64,000 bases of DNA from Camillea tinctor (lineage: Eukaryota; Ascomycota; Sordariomycetes; Xylariales; Xylariaceae), in contig MU394072.1 of assembly GCA_022578605.1 (NCBI GenBank), positions 372,001 to 436,000 of the forward strand, in the 5' to 3' direction. Of the stretch, positions 12,021 to 22,999 are shown one piece after another; the stretch's first letter is position 1; each line of letters begins with the position of its first letter. The position numbers were made by a program, and so were the translations under genes. The notes under the pieces were generated by a model. It saw only the letters and a list, made by a program, of their open reading frames with translations. It had not been told where the DNA came from and ran no database searches.

Positions 12021-12713
12021 TATGAATTGATGAATCTTTTTAGAAATTTGTCGTCTCCTAGGTGCAAAAACAAATATCCAAGAGGGTCAAAGGAGCATTC
12101 TACACAAGTACAAGGAGCTTGGCCGTTGGTTTTATTTTCTGCATCTTTGAATTGTACACTATCGCCTAGGCGTGGCTGTCTTATTTTTAGACTAAAATAT
12201 TCCAGTAAATGTGACGCCATGAGCCGGGGTGTTCCAGCGCGGCATTGGTCATGTCTCCATCGAGATCCGGTCACAGAAACCCCCTGGTACGACCGGCAGT
12301 GACATCCCTGCTTTGACCCTCACCCCACCACAGTTACTACCTAGTATAGGCAATCTGGGGTCCGCCGTTGATGAAGTCATGTCTCGTGTACACGATACCG
12401 GAATGCCGGATTTGCTTCCTGTGGCTAGAAGCCGGGACCTAATGTTGGTAAGATCCATTGCAAATCCATCCTATCATCCAACTCTACTCAGACTATCGCC
12501 TGCCCAAGAGCTCGTATACTACCATAATCAAGTTCAAGAACCTGATTTTTCACACCCACACATCCACGTGAAAGGGGGCAGGATTCGTCCCGTGCCTAAT
12601 TCCAAAGTACCTGTTACCTACTCCATCTCACTTGTTAGAATCTAGACATTTCTGCAGGTTCTGGTGGGGTCGCTCTCTTGTACCTCACAGCCTCAATATC
12701 ACGAAACTACCAC
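12021..12713. other. divergent promoter region
   Basis: Nearly 700 bp between the start of the minus-strand small protein and the start of the plus-strand PPMLHWI protein. It should hold both promoters. The long plus-strand open frame here (12229-12645) starts at GTG and looks like chance. Confidence 0.5.
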
Positions 12714-13432
12714 ATGGCTCTCTCAACCCTCGGGTTAATCACGATTGGTGCAATCCCAACGGTCATTGGGGTCGCCGAGGCCATCGACGCTCAGAAGAAG
12801 CAGAATCAGCAGGCAAAGGAACGGATCAAGTTTCACTTGACGGCCAAGTTTTCCCACGACGGTACCTCACCGCCCCAAATTGCTTACGTGGTTTTCAAGG
12901 ACAATAAGGTGAGTTCGACATCAAAGATGTTCTCTCCTTTCCCATTTCCCTGTCGAAGTTCCTGCAGTGTCACAACCCCCAAACAAGATTATGGGTCTAA
13001 ACTCCTATTCACCTGCAGCTGTACCTGGACCATCCAGCATGTCCCGTCGAAGGATACCGTTTTAATGGATTCTACTTTGGCTACCCATGCCCTGAGCAGC
13101 ATCAGGGCCTAGTTTCCCCTATAGCAGATGACCCTCCTATGCTTCACTGGATCTTTGTTGACAAGGACACGGGGCTGTTACGCCACGGGTCACGGAAGGA
13201 GACTGTTGATCACCTGATCGGACCCTGGAGCTGGACTGAAGACGAGGAATATCTAATCTTGGAAGGGGAGCAGTACTTCTGCGCTGTTCAGAACGAAGAC
13301 GGTACCTGGAATGTTTACTATGACAAGAACGGGGACCTTGATGAGGTTTTAGCACCGCGGGAGGTGATAGATATCGAACTGCACCGAGAATTGCAACTAG
13401 GTGTATCTAGTCGGATGGTTCGGGGAGACTGA
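12714..13432 (+). CDS. uncharacterised fungal protein with PPMLHWIFVDKDTG core (short paralogue)
   Basis: Exons 12714-12908 and 13019-13432 join in phase 0 (donor GTGAGT, acceptor CTGCAG) to give 202 residues. Residues 3-25 are hydrophobic (STLGLITIGAIPTVIG). The second exon begins LYLDHP and runs through GYRFNGFYFGYP, PPMLHWIFVDKDTG, GPWSWTEDEEYLILEG, NVYYDKNGDLDEV and a final basic stretch. The protein at 24376-23000 has the same order of blocks, and its intron interrupts the same place (KDNK/LY). I recognise the family only as a recurrent hypothetical protein of filamentous fungi and do not know its function. The alternation of aromatic and acidic segments suggests a small beta domain. Confidence 0.82.
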
Positions 13433-14539
13433 GGATGCTATAGACCCAGTAAATCTTTGTACATAAGAAACCTTACCCTGACAGCCTAATAGCATATTGT
13501 TCTAGACCATGAAGGGGATTACAGGAGAGCCAGAGCCATAACTAGAACCAGAGAACGTTAGATGAATCCCTGACATGGTAGCGATCATTAACTAACTGGT
13601 GGTGGGAAACTACTTTGATACATACACGGATACCTCTGCCTAAGTGGAGTCTCCTAACGAAGGAAACTTCCTATAGCTCTTTGTTCTACGCGCTTCTTGG
13701 CCCTCGCTTCGATGCTAGATCCCTGTCAGCCATACCACTGGATGTCTCATCGGAACCCAAGATCAGCACGCCAATCATGTGGCTTTGACGTCAAAGCCAC
13801 CCGAGTATAGTGTGCTAGTCCTACCCCGAGCTATAGAGACATTCAGGGAAAATAACACGAACTTAGTTGCATTCTACTCCGTTAGAAGTCGCCTGATTTC
13901 TTTCCGTAATGTAAGCAATAACGGGTCCAAAATCAAGATTCCTGTGGGGGTAAACCCCCTAGACACACACAGGCTCTGGGCACAACGGGATATATTGCCG
14001 TGCTATGGAGCTATATGTGTGTGTGTGTGTGAGAGAGAGAGATAAATAATGCTGAAACCCAAAAAGGGGACTAAATACTAGGTCCTGCTGAGTCATTCTG
14101 ACGTAACAATTCCAGCAGTGAGACGGCTCTGCTGACTTCGGCTCCCCAGTCGCCATGCAAGTCCCAAGTTTCTAAATCTGAATCGCCCATGACGTAGTTT
14201 CCATAGTTGGAAGCATCTCCACCACCCCTACCTTTCTATTACCTACATACCTAGTTTGCATACTACCTATTCTACCTAGGACGACCCCATAGGTTACTAT
14301 GTAAATACACGGATCCAACGAAAACCGTAGCCATTGTTAACTTTCCCCCTTTTTCTATTAATACACTTTTCTTCTAATCTGACCAAGCAGGGTGCATATT
14401 TATTTTATCACCGTCTTTGTCAGTCAACTTCTGTCTCCTTATACAGATAGGACTTACACATTCTCTTCTTCTCCCTAACTTCAAGTCCTCTCTCTACTTA
14501 TTCTATCTAGTCATAACACAACAACCATAATCATCCAAA
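13433..14539. other. spacer holding a solo LTR
   Basis: Contains the solo LTR at 13943-14108. The 200 bp before the ATG at 14540 are rich in pyrimidines, as is common in fungal core promoters. Confidence 0.5.
13943..14108. mobile_element. solo LTR, copy A (166 bp)
   Basis: The element runs TGTGGGGGTA...ACGTAACA, so it has TG...CA ends, and is flanked on both sides by the perfect 5-bp duplication ATTCC (13938-13942 and 14109-14113). It includes a GT/GA microsatellite. Its sequence matches copies B (17028-17198) and C (17843-18018) along its length. No internal retrotransposon sequence is attached. Confidence 0.88.
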
Positions 14540-15007
14540 ATGTCTGAACCCAGCCCTTCCGGCCTGAGCCAGAGCAAGACCAGAGCGCAGAGTCGAGGCG
14601 GCCGCCGCAGTCGCCGTAACGCATCGCGCTCGCAGGTGACGGCGACGCAGCCCGAGCCTCAGGACCAGCAGTACTCAGAGGAGGACGACGCCGAGGCCTC
14701 TGTACCGCCGACAACAAGCCGCCGGCGTCGCCAGAAGGCGCAGCAGTCGAGCGGAGGGCTCCCTCTCGTCGGCGGCGGCGGTGTTGGCGATGCGCTGCCC
14801 ATCGGCAACGTGGGCGAGACAGCCAACAACCTCGTCAACTCCGCGACGGGCACACTTAGCAACGTGGCTGGCGGCGTTCTCGGTGGAAACGATAGTGGCA
14901 AGAGCGGGAAGAGCGATACTTTGCGCTTGAGGCTGGATCTCAACCTCGAGGTCGAGGTCACGCTGAAAGCGAGGATCCACGGTGATCTAGAATTGGCTTT
15001 GCTGTGA
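14540..15007 (+). CDS. small disordered protein with amphipathic beta C-terminal tail (paralogue)
   Basis: ATG 14540 sits in a good context (CCAAAATGTC) and opens a 155-residue frame. The N-terminus is Ser/Arg/Gln-rich, with basic patches (RGGRRSRRN, SRRRRQK) around an acidic stretch (SEEDDAE). A Gly-rich middle with GLPLVGGGGVGDALPIGNVG follows. The tail RLDLNLEVEVTLKARIHGD is identical over 19 residues to that of the 12020-11520 protein. The frame ends LALL-stop, but the stop overlaps a strong donor (CT/GTGAGT at 15004) in the same phase as the donor in the paralogue, so a short final exon may exist. Function is unknown. Confidence 0.8.
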   Translation: MSEPSPSGLSQSKTRAQSRGGRRSRRNASRSQVTATQPEPQDQQYSEEDDAEASVPPTTSRRRRQKAQQSSGGLPLVGGGGVGDALPIGNVGETANNLVNSATGTLSNVAGGVLGGNDSGKSGKSDTLRLRLDLNLEVEVTLKARIHGDLELALL

Positions 15008-17027
15008 GTGGAAGTCCCGGTTCCCTTGTTTCTTGATTGCATTTTCTTTTTATTCGCCTCTACTCCATTTCCCCAACTTCTCGTTTCATTATGTGCTCTT
15101 ATTTTACTTGTTGTGTGAGAACTCGTGGTCTATGTTCCAGTCCGTGTTATACACGTTTGATGGCGCCAGTCATTCTGATGAGTTCCAAAAGGGACAGTGC
15201 ATAAGCATTGAATGCATATTGCATTGATATCCAGCATTTCATTATGTTCAAGCATGCATTCATTTACCTAGGGAGGAGGTAGAACCATTGCGTTCTCTTC
15301 ATCCATGATTCCAATTCCCATTGTGCTTACCACCCCATGACACACATGAGCACATGCATGGCTTTTACTCTACTTATTGATGCATAGTATGCTTACTAAT
15401 ATATCTAGGAATTGAAAAGGACGGGATAATATATCTCTACTCGTTTTGTTACTTTACGCTGCATCATATATGGCTTTAGGACGGTGGGAGGAATTGGTTT
15501 ACCGTGGCGGCTTTTTTTTTTTTTCCTGTATATGAGAGGTTCACAGTTTCCTAGTATGTGGCTGGCGTCTGAATACTCTTTCGAATACCTTTTACCGAAT
15601 CTTAATCGAGTGGATGATTTAGGAAGTATCAGGACGAATCCATGTTGCCTTTCGAGCAACTACATCTATACCTACAAATTTTAGACATTTAATAATGCCA
15701 ATTCTACCTGTCAGAAGAATCTTCCAACTTGACACGCATCAAAATATTGTTTACTCGACCTCAAAAATTATAAAACATGATAAACAAACCTAATTGAATG
15801 CCGGCATTGACGGATGATGTAGATCTTCAATCGTGCCGATCTATACTTTATATGTTTTGGAACAAGTTTCATGACACAAGTGGATTTAAGAACGTGGATA
15901 TGTTTTAGGGTCCCGAAATGAGAGGAACATGCCAAGTAGAACAATTCCATGTCAGTTATGGTTGTGCAGTGTGCAGTGTAAGAGTATCTGCTATGGCCAG
16001 GTGGCTCGATACCCGCTGATCACTATGGCATCAACTCAACACATATAGGTAGGTTATGTGTCATCGTGGTGAAGGTGTTGTATCCTGTGATGTATTGGGA
16101 ATGGAGGGACTGTTAGCTTTGCTAACAGCGGGTGTCCTTATTTATACACGTATGTGCAACCCTATAACATTAAGTATATCTCCATCTCTTGAGGTAACTC
16201 AAGTTATGAAGTCTAGATGAATAGCACGCCCCAGATTCTGAGCCAGTTCTATCTCTTTAGAAAAAAAAAGAGGGGGAATGAAGGTAGCCTGGAGAAGAAC
16301 GATTTAACGTCAGCGTTGCACGCGTTCAGTAACAATTTAGGTATCGTGTGAAATAATCTTTTAACTTTTGACAGAAACCCAATAGGGATGGTATTTGGCC
16401 TAGGTAGCCTTTCAGGTGAAAACGATTTAAGAAATAATCTAACCCTAGAAATCATTCCCATTTGTGAAGGCCCAACTAACTGGGTAGTTGATTTTGCTGT
16501 GTCTTGATAACAAACATCCTCAATCAATGATACTCCGTAATAGGATACAGTAATCGAATTCAGTGGGTCATGTCCTCGACTTCCCCTGTCAGCTGCTATA
16601 CATCAGCTCTATTCTCGAAATTCGAATCAACGATTATTTATATATAGGCATATATGAACTAGTTAGAATACTTATTCTTTATTATCCCTTAACTATTATC
16701 AGCCATAGCATGGACGCCCAAAGGACGTCCCGTATGACGATGAATGCACAACGAGGGCTCTACACCTGTTTCTTAGTCTCCAGCCTTTTAAGACGGCATT
16801 TATAGCTTTATCCATTGATGATTGAATCACGAGGCATCCTTTTCACTATAGTACTCACAGTCAAATTTCGAGTTCATTTTGTCAGGGAAGGAAAGGTATT
16901 AGAAGTCTGCGGTGACAGTGCAAAGAAAATTGGTGGGAGTTCTTCATCATTTCCACAGGTAACCCGCGGAGGGTTATATAGAACTACGCCTAGACAAGAT
17001 ACGGATATGGTGTGGGTAATATATGTA
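15008..17027. other. 2-kb AT-rich spacer
   Basis: No gene that I can support. Contains homopolymer tracts (T run near 15510, A run near 16260) and leads into solo LTR copy B. Confidence 0.45.
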
Positions 17028-17198
17028 TGTGGGGGATGACCCCATATGACACACACAAGGCTCTAGGCACAACGGGATATATTGCCGTGCTATGGAGCTA
17101 TTCGTGTACATGTATGTGTGTAAGAAAGAGAGAGATAATGATGAAACCCAAAAAGGGACTAAATACTAAGGCCTGCTAAGTTATCTACTGACGTAACA
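17028..17198. mobile_element. solo LTR, copy B (171 bp)
   Basis: Same family and orientation as copy A, with ends TGTGGGGG and ACGTAACA. It is flanked by the perfect 5-bp duplication ATGTA (17023-17027 and 17199-17203). The duplication differs from those of copies A and C, which shows an independent insertion. Confidence 0.88.
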
Positions 17199-17715
17199 AT
17201 GTAAATATAAAAGGCTACTTTGGAATTTGTTCCGTGTCGGGACTCTAGTAAGGCCTTAGATCAACAACGTACAGTACATCGTCACACTTCGTAGAAGATT
17301 ATGTAGTACCATTTAGAAACCTCTAAAAGCCTTATCACTAGATGGCGTGTTTATCAGTGAATAATAAATCGATAGGTATGAAGCAATTCGTATCTCGTAT
17401 AAGAAGTGAAGAGACTACTTTAAAAGCAACAGTGGCACAAATAGTAATAGATATAGTTTCTTACATGATAGTGTAGTGAAGGATTAAGTACTCGCTTAGA
17501 TTATCATGCGAATATCTTTGTTTCTACGCTATGGCATAGTTTAGAGGTCTCCATCGTGAGAAAAATTCATTTTCTTGTAACTGGATCGAGGTAGGTAAAC
17601 ATAAGACGGTACGAATACCTGTTGATCAAATACATCAGTCGTCGAAATTCAAACCTTTTTTTTGTAAGCACACAACTATTGAACTGGAGATAGAGGGGAC
17701 CCCCTACCAACAGCT

Positions 17716-17776
17716 GTATGAGGCTGTGAGGGACTAGGGACTATAGTCCCTAGTCTACGACACCCAGCCTTCATAC
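17716..17776. repeat. imperfect 61-bp palindrome with 24-bp perfect core
   Basis: The arms read GTATGAGGCTG on the left and the inverted GTATGAAGGCTG on the right. They surround a perfect 24-bp palindrome at 17732-17755 centred on GGGACTATAGTCCC. It could form a stable hairpin. It lies between the two oppositely oriented solo LTRs B and C. Confidence 0.8.
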
Positions 17777-17842
17777 TGTTTATTTGGAATAGAGTCATAT
17801 AAAGAATTTAAAAGCAAAAGAATATATTGATTTTTAGTATAT

Positions 17843-18018
17843 TGTTACGTCAGTAGATGACTCAGCAGGCCTTAGTATTTAGTTCCTTTTTGGGTTTCAT
17901 TATTATCTCCCCCTCTCTCTCTCATACACACACACACACACGTATAGCTAGATAGCACGGCAATATATCCCGTTGTGCCCGGAGCCCTGTGTGTGTCTCA
18001 GAGGGGGTTACCCCCACA
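17843..18018. mobile_element. solo LTR, copy C, inverted (176 bp)
   Basis: Reverse-complement copy of the same LTR family, running TGTTACGTCA to TACCCCCACA. It is flanked by the perfect 5-bp duplication TATAT (17838-17842 and 18019-18023). It faces copy B across about 640 bp. Confidence 0.88.
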
Positions 18019-18546
18019 TATATAGTCACGCCGACGTACCATAAGTAAGGAAAAGGAAACTATCGCGAACTTGTAATGCAACGCAAGCTATATACACAGA
18101 ATTGTGGTCTCTAGTTCCCCTAGTTCCCACAGCACTACATCTGGATAGTAGAATCCCTTTTTTCGTGGACAGGGGACTATATTAACCACCTCTAGACATT
18201 ATCTACTTAGGTAAAGAGAAAAGGAGTTTGCTCAGATCCAGAAAAATTAAGCTTCAACTCCTATTGTTGCTGGGTAATATCTCCTGTGTACATGAGAAGA
18301 ATATTTATACCTGAAAGCCTGCCCTCTACCTTTTCCCACATTCTTCCATCGTAACCTACATGCATTCACTACATATTGGTCACGCATCTTAGTCAACACT
18401 TGGAGGGATACTCCCATACACATTCTACCTTATGGTTACACTTTGCATACTTCCTATACTAGTTGCGAGTTCCCTACCCTTGTGGTCTGCCATTCAGTCT
18501 CCTGACAACAATTGCAAAGTCTAATCACAACCTAAACATACCCAAT

Positions 18547-19043
18547 ATGTGGTCCATACCTAGCACGGCATTCTATAGCCTTCAGATAACCGATATTCTT
18601 GTCAAGTATGGCGGACTAGGTGCTATAGCTATCGGCGCCTGTTACTTCTGGCGCCTTTAGGGTCGACCCGAAGAGACTCGTACTCAACAACTGCCGTCAC
18701 TTCAGCTGCCAGCATCCCTACGTATCCATTATATACCCAGTTACCGGAAATGTAAATACTTTCCAACGTGCATACGAATTCAGCTTTCCATCTCTCATCA
18801 ATATTTGACAAGTCAATGTAGCGGGCTTAGAAGTGTGCTGCTAACATATTTAGGGGACCTAACGGCTTTAGACTCCGAGATACCCCTGAGAGTGAACTAA
18901 ATGACGAATTCACCTATCTAGATTACCATTTTGGTTCGGATGATTACCCTGAGCTTGATGATCATGAAAACTATGATTGCTTGCTTGTCGCCAGTTTTGT
19001 GGCATCGCAGCGCCTACCCCGCGAAAACCGCAACAGAAACTGA
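18547..19043 (+). other. possible small-gene exons, structure unresolved
   Basis: Two open segments look coding but I could not join them. The first, 18547-18660, encodes a 37-residue peptide ending in a hydrophobic run (ILVKYGGLGAIAIGACYFW). The second, 18831-19043, is a 70-codon open frame preceded by an acceptor-like TTAG. It encodes an acidic, Tyr-rich segment (ELNDEFTYLDYHF and DDYPELDDHENYD). No donor in matching phase was found. They may be exons of one small gene, two genes, or a decayed gene. Confidence 0.25.
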
Positions 19044-19871
19044 TGGTATTGATTCTAAAGTACCGTTTCTACTCTTGCTGGCCACCACTATCTCCTTAAT
19101 TCAGCATCTCCTTCGTTGCTGGCTTCATATGTAACTCCCTTCCCGCTACTGCGAAAATAATTGACCAATAAACTTCTGGGTTACAAAATGAGCTAACCTA
19201 GTTTCCTCCATTACTTGGTGAGCTTAATAGTAAGTGTAGGTTCGATTCCTATGAGCGCTATTGGTATCTTACTATTAGCTCATCTCCATTGTGATCGCGT
19301 TAATATGACCAATCCAAGCCTCATAATAGAACAGTAAAATTTAAGGCATCGCTACTCTAAGTGTATTTCATCGAGGAAAGATCCTGCTCCGTTCTAGGTC
19401 CTATGATTACCATCTAAGTACTGACTATGTGATTGTTTACCTCTTCATTCAATGAAACTAGTGCGTCGACTCATTTACTGCTACGGCCCTACCTGCGGCC
19501 GCTTACCATGCTCCTAAAAGTGCAAAAATGGCATATAAAAATAGAATACTATCATACCCCTTGATTCTTTACTGGAGTCACCCTTCATAGAAATCTCTGT
19601 TTGTGGAAAATACAGATTGCCGCCGGATGTGAACCTCCAGAGCAAGTCATGTGTTGACCGAGAATTAGCTCACGATACGTATATAGCATGGGAAAAAGAT
19701 ACTTCCACGATATCCATCTAAGCGCGAAAGTACGTATTTTGATTTCCAACGTTACCTGTCAGAGAAGATTGCTAACTGATTCCAGAGAAATCGGGTGAAC
19801 AAACTTCTTTGATGAATTAGGACCAATTCTTCCTCGCTGCCTACCTCCAATCTGTTCTCACCATCATAGCC

Positions 19872-20276
19872 ATGACAGCACACACAAATACAATGATCGC
19901 CCTTGCGATACCGCTAAGTGCTCTCAGGATTATGCTTTTCATCGTCTACCGAGCCTTGTCACGCGCGATATCGATGCAGCTGAATAATGTTACGAGAGAA
20001 AGGGGAATCATAAAGAAAGAGTGTACTTCATGCGATAAATCCTACAAAAGCCTGAACGTGACATGAAAGGTTTAACAGAACCAATATTTACACTGCAGAT
20101 TTGGCGACTTCGAGATGGATGGAAGTCTCCCCGAGGAAGATGGAGACTCATCTTCTGCTAAGAAGTTCTCCGTCAAGGTCTCCATCAAGGATTCTGGACT
20201 AGGAATCAAAGTTCTACTAAAACTATTCGGAAGCATCATCTGTCCCAAAAGCTTATCTACATTGACCATGGTTTGA
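19872..20276 (+). CDS. possible small two-exon gene with hydrophobic N-terminus
   Basis: ATG 19872 opens a frame with a hydrophobic N-terminus (MIALAIPLSALRIMLFIVYR). About 80 bp further on, in the same frame, a segment up to the stop at 20274-20276 encodes an acidic stretch (SLPEEDGDSSS) and KKFSVKVSIKDSGLGIKVLL, which looks like a beta-rich tail. A plausible join uses a weak donor GTTACG near 19987 and an AACAG acceptor near 20075, giving roughly 95 residues. A 53-residue protein starting at ATG 20115 is the alternative. No family recognised. Confidence 0.28.
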
Positions 20277-21069
20277 AATATCTCCTGGGAATACTAGATA
20301 AGGCGACCTATTCCGCCAAAGATTATAACGACTAGGAAATGATAGCTCGCGAGTGATGGGGAGATAGCAAATCTGTTGTCTGAAAAATAGACCCTTAAAC
20401 CATGCACCTCTGGTTCTACGGTATCAAAGAATATTAACGTATGGCTTTAGAAATGCTGATTTATATCGAACTAAAGATGACACCCAATGTGATGGATTAG
20501 ATCTATTTTCGCCTAAAGGACCTTTCTCGATGCATAAAGCTGTGTAGATAAACCTCAAGGGCAACTATAAATGCTCGCGAAAAGCTTCACCGTTCTACGG
20601 GTTCTTACGAGACGTAGATTTTTCTCCCTCGGAAAAAGCTAGCGTACGATTCCATTCACAAAAATTCCACTTAGAAGAGCATTTGAACTCTATTAATTAA
20701 ATCAGGGCCTTCGCGCCGGTCGAGACTCTTTGGTATATATGCCTCATGATGCTATGTTCTATGGACTTCAGAAGGGGAGGCCACCACTTCTAATCCCCCG
20801 AAACATGTAGTGTTTAGGTGGTGGCCTCGGATTGTTTGTACAAAATCGTGGAGGGGGAGATAAACTGGAAAAGGGGGTATGGAATCGTGGAAAACAAATA
20901 AATCATAAACACCAGTAACGCCACACCTGCCTCAAGGCAGGCTGGTACCTAGTAGGTAATGAGCAATATGAAAGCCTGAAAACTTTTTATACGTGAGCCA
21001 TAGGAAGGAAACTTCGGAGAGAAAAGGGAAAAGTGAAAAGAGAAAGAAATGTGCCATCCACGCTTTTTT
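20277..21069. other. spacer
   Basis: Nothing recognised apart from AT-rich sequence and the 3' flank of the minus-strand gene that ends at 21070. Confidence 0.45.
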
Positions 21070-22280
21070 TTATCCCATGCCTCGTGGCGCCAATGCCTGC
21101 CCCAAGATATACGTCTTCGATCGGAAGTAGTCTTGCATCCTGCCCATGATGATAGGGTTCTGCGGCGGCTCCCACCACGATGACTTGAGAGATTCCGGAT
21201 CCGGGCGCGTGATCGTGGTTTCGAAGCTTGACCGCTGGCTTCCGACCTCTGTCTCCTCACCCGAAGATATGGTCGTGACCGAGGAGATGCGGTGGTGTTG
21301 GTAATTGCCATAGTCTAGGGGCTCCGGCTCGGGCATCGGATCGGTCTGCACGCAGGCATCGGCGTATGCTGGTCTCGGACGTGTGACCGCCGGCGGAGGG
21401 ACCTGGATGCTGACGCCGCTTCTGTGGCAGCCGCAGGTGCAGTGGTGGTTTGGGAGATGGCCTCGAAAGGGGGGCAAGGTCGACGCTGGTGCTTGCTTCG
21501 GGCTAGGGATTTCTTTCAGTACCGCGAGCTCCTCCAGTCCCATATACCCGATACTGCGTGGACGAGATGTCCATCTTCGCATTTGCTGCTGGACTGCGGG
21601 CGGTGTGACTGAAGCCCGCCGTAGCTTGTCGACCGACGGTGCTCTGTCGTGATTTACTTGCAATCGTGGAACTTTGCCTGATGGTGGACTTCCCGTCGGT
21701 AGGAACGACGGCAGGGTACTAGATCGCGGGCGTTCTGTATCTCTAGATAGATCGCGTGATCTACTCAGACGACGCCTATGAGTGTTCGTCGATAGCGCAT
21801 CTTCGCTGAACGTGAGGGACCTCCGTAATTGCTTTTGCGCGTCCGTGCTATCACTTCGTATGTCGCCGAATTTGTCCGATGCCCAGAACTCATCTTCACC
21901 GGACAGAATCACCTGTAGTGTCTCAAAATCTCTCGTTTCTCCATCCGCCGGAAACAACCAATCCTGCAACCGTCTAGGAAGACCATGAGATCCTGTGGAA
22001 GAGTAAGAACATGTGATAACATAGTGAGCATGAGCGGTATTAGGGGGATTTGACTCACTTTGTTTATATTCTCCAGAATGTGTCTTCCAACATATGTAGT
22101 GTCGACCACTTGTCCCTAGGGCTGTGACAACAAGCTCCGCGATGCCCTCAGCGTCGTTCGCATCATTGTTTATAGAATGTAGGAGATCCGCAAACATGTC
22201 GAGATAGATAGACCAGCCAGTGTGTAATATCCCCAAATCTTGTACGCCAAACTCGACATTGCCGCGCAGAATGGTTTCTA
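21070..22280 (-). CDS. uncharacterised fungal protein, 5' end unresolved
   Basis: Exon up to 22280 begins after a clear acceptor (TTCTTCCAG) and runs to 22059. A 66-bp intron (GTGAGT...CACAG) then leads to exon 21992-21070. Frame and phase fit. The first part reads ILRGNVEFGVQDLG and HTGWSIYLDMFADLL, the next LPRRLQDWLFPADGETRDF and VILSGEDEFWASDKFG. A Ser/Arg-rich disordered stretch follows, and the end is WWEPPQNPIIMGRMQDYF. The start codon lies upstream of 22280. ATG 22427 is a candidate, but no good donor joins it in phase. No catalytic motif is visible and I do not recognise a named domain. It lies between the DUF3659 and PPML-core genes and may belong to the same set. Confidence 0.65.
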
Positions 22281-22999
22281 CTGGAAGAAAAAAAATAAAA
22301 ACAAATGAAAGAATCAGCAGCAGTAGGATCTGGTAATTTGGGACAACGTCGATCTTTGGACTGTATCAATCCTGGATTTTCTCGAAGAGGCGTCGGCGAG
22401 CTCCAGACCTGGCTGAGTGGGTCGCATGAATCCTGGAACATGGGGGCTTAGGACATGAGACGCACTGAGGCTGAATAACGGCTCATATGGGCCCAGATTC
22501 CACACAAATCCTGCCTCCAATTCTGCGACACAGGATGAGATATTGCCCCTTGGCAGCCCTGGCAAGAAGATCCGTGGGCTGACCCAAGCAGGTGGTCTTC
22601 GTTGCCAGCTGCTGGTCCCAGAATCATCCCAAGTACGGAATGAGCATTAGTCGCGAGGGTCATCCCGTGGATATGTTGGGATATTCACCACTTCATACCC
22701 AGGAGTCCCTAACCAATGTTTAAGCTTAATCCGATAATTGCGCCCAAGCCGCGGCCCCAGAATTTGGCACGAGTTGGCATTCTCGTGAACCAATCGGCAG
22801 GAATACGTAAATTAATAACAGATCACGAGTTCGAACTTGGCAAGATTGGGATGATTAATTTCATGATGCATTCGCTTCCCCCAGCCGGCCCAAGCGGCGT
22901 CGTTTACCGTTTCCCCAGTAGTGGTAAAATACTTAAATGCTTGGTCTAAATACACTGTGGCGCCGATGATAACAAGGTAAGTCAAGAAATCCCCCTTAT
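22281..22999. other. spacer with probable missing 5' exon of the gene to its left
   Basis: Minus-strand open segments lie at 22427-22314 and 22565-22314, one of which may hold the first exon of the 21070-22280 gene. The rest is convergent or tail-to-head spacer. Confidence 0.35.

Noticed and set aside
12229..12645. 138-codon plus-strand frame between divergent genes
   Set aside because: Starts at GTG, lies in the expected promoter region and has no domain.
13990..14045. GT/GA microsatellite as a separate repeat
   Set aside because: It is part of the LTR sequence and recurs in all three copies.
17030..18020. LTR copies B and C read as terminal inverted repeats of one DNA transposon
   Set aside because: Each copy has its own different 5-bp duplication and TG...CA ends, and copy A stands alone, so independent solo LTRs fit better.
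19201..19275. tRNA-like B box (GGTTCGATTCC) with a weak T stem
   Set aside because: No matching acceptor stem, D arm or anticodon arm could be drawn upstream.
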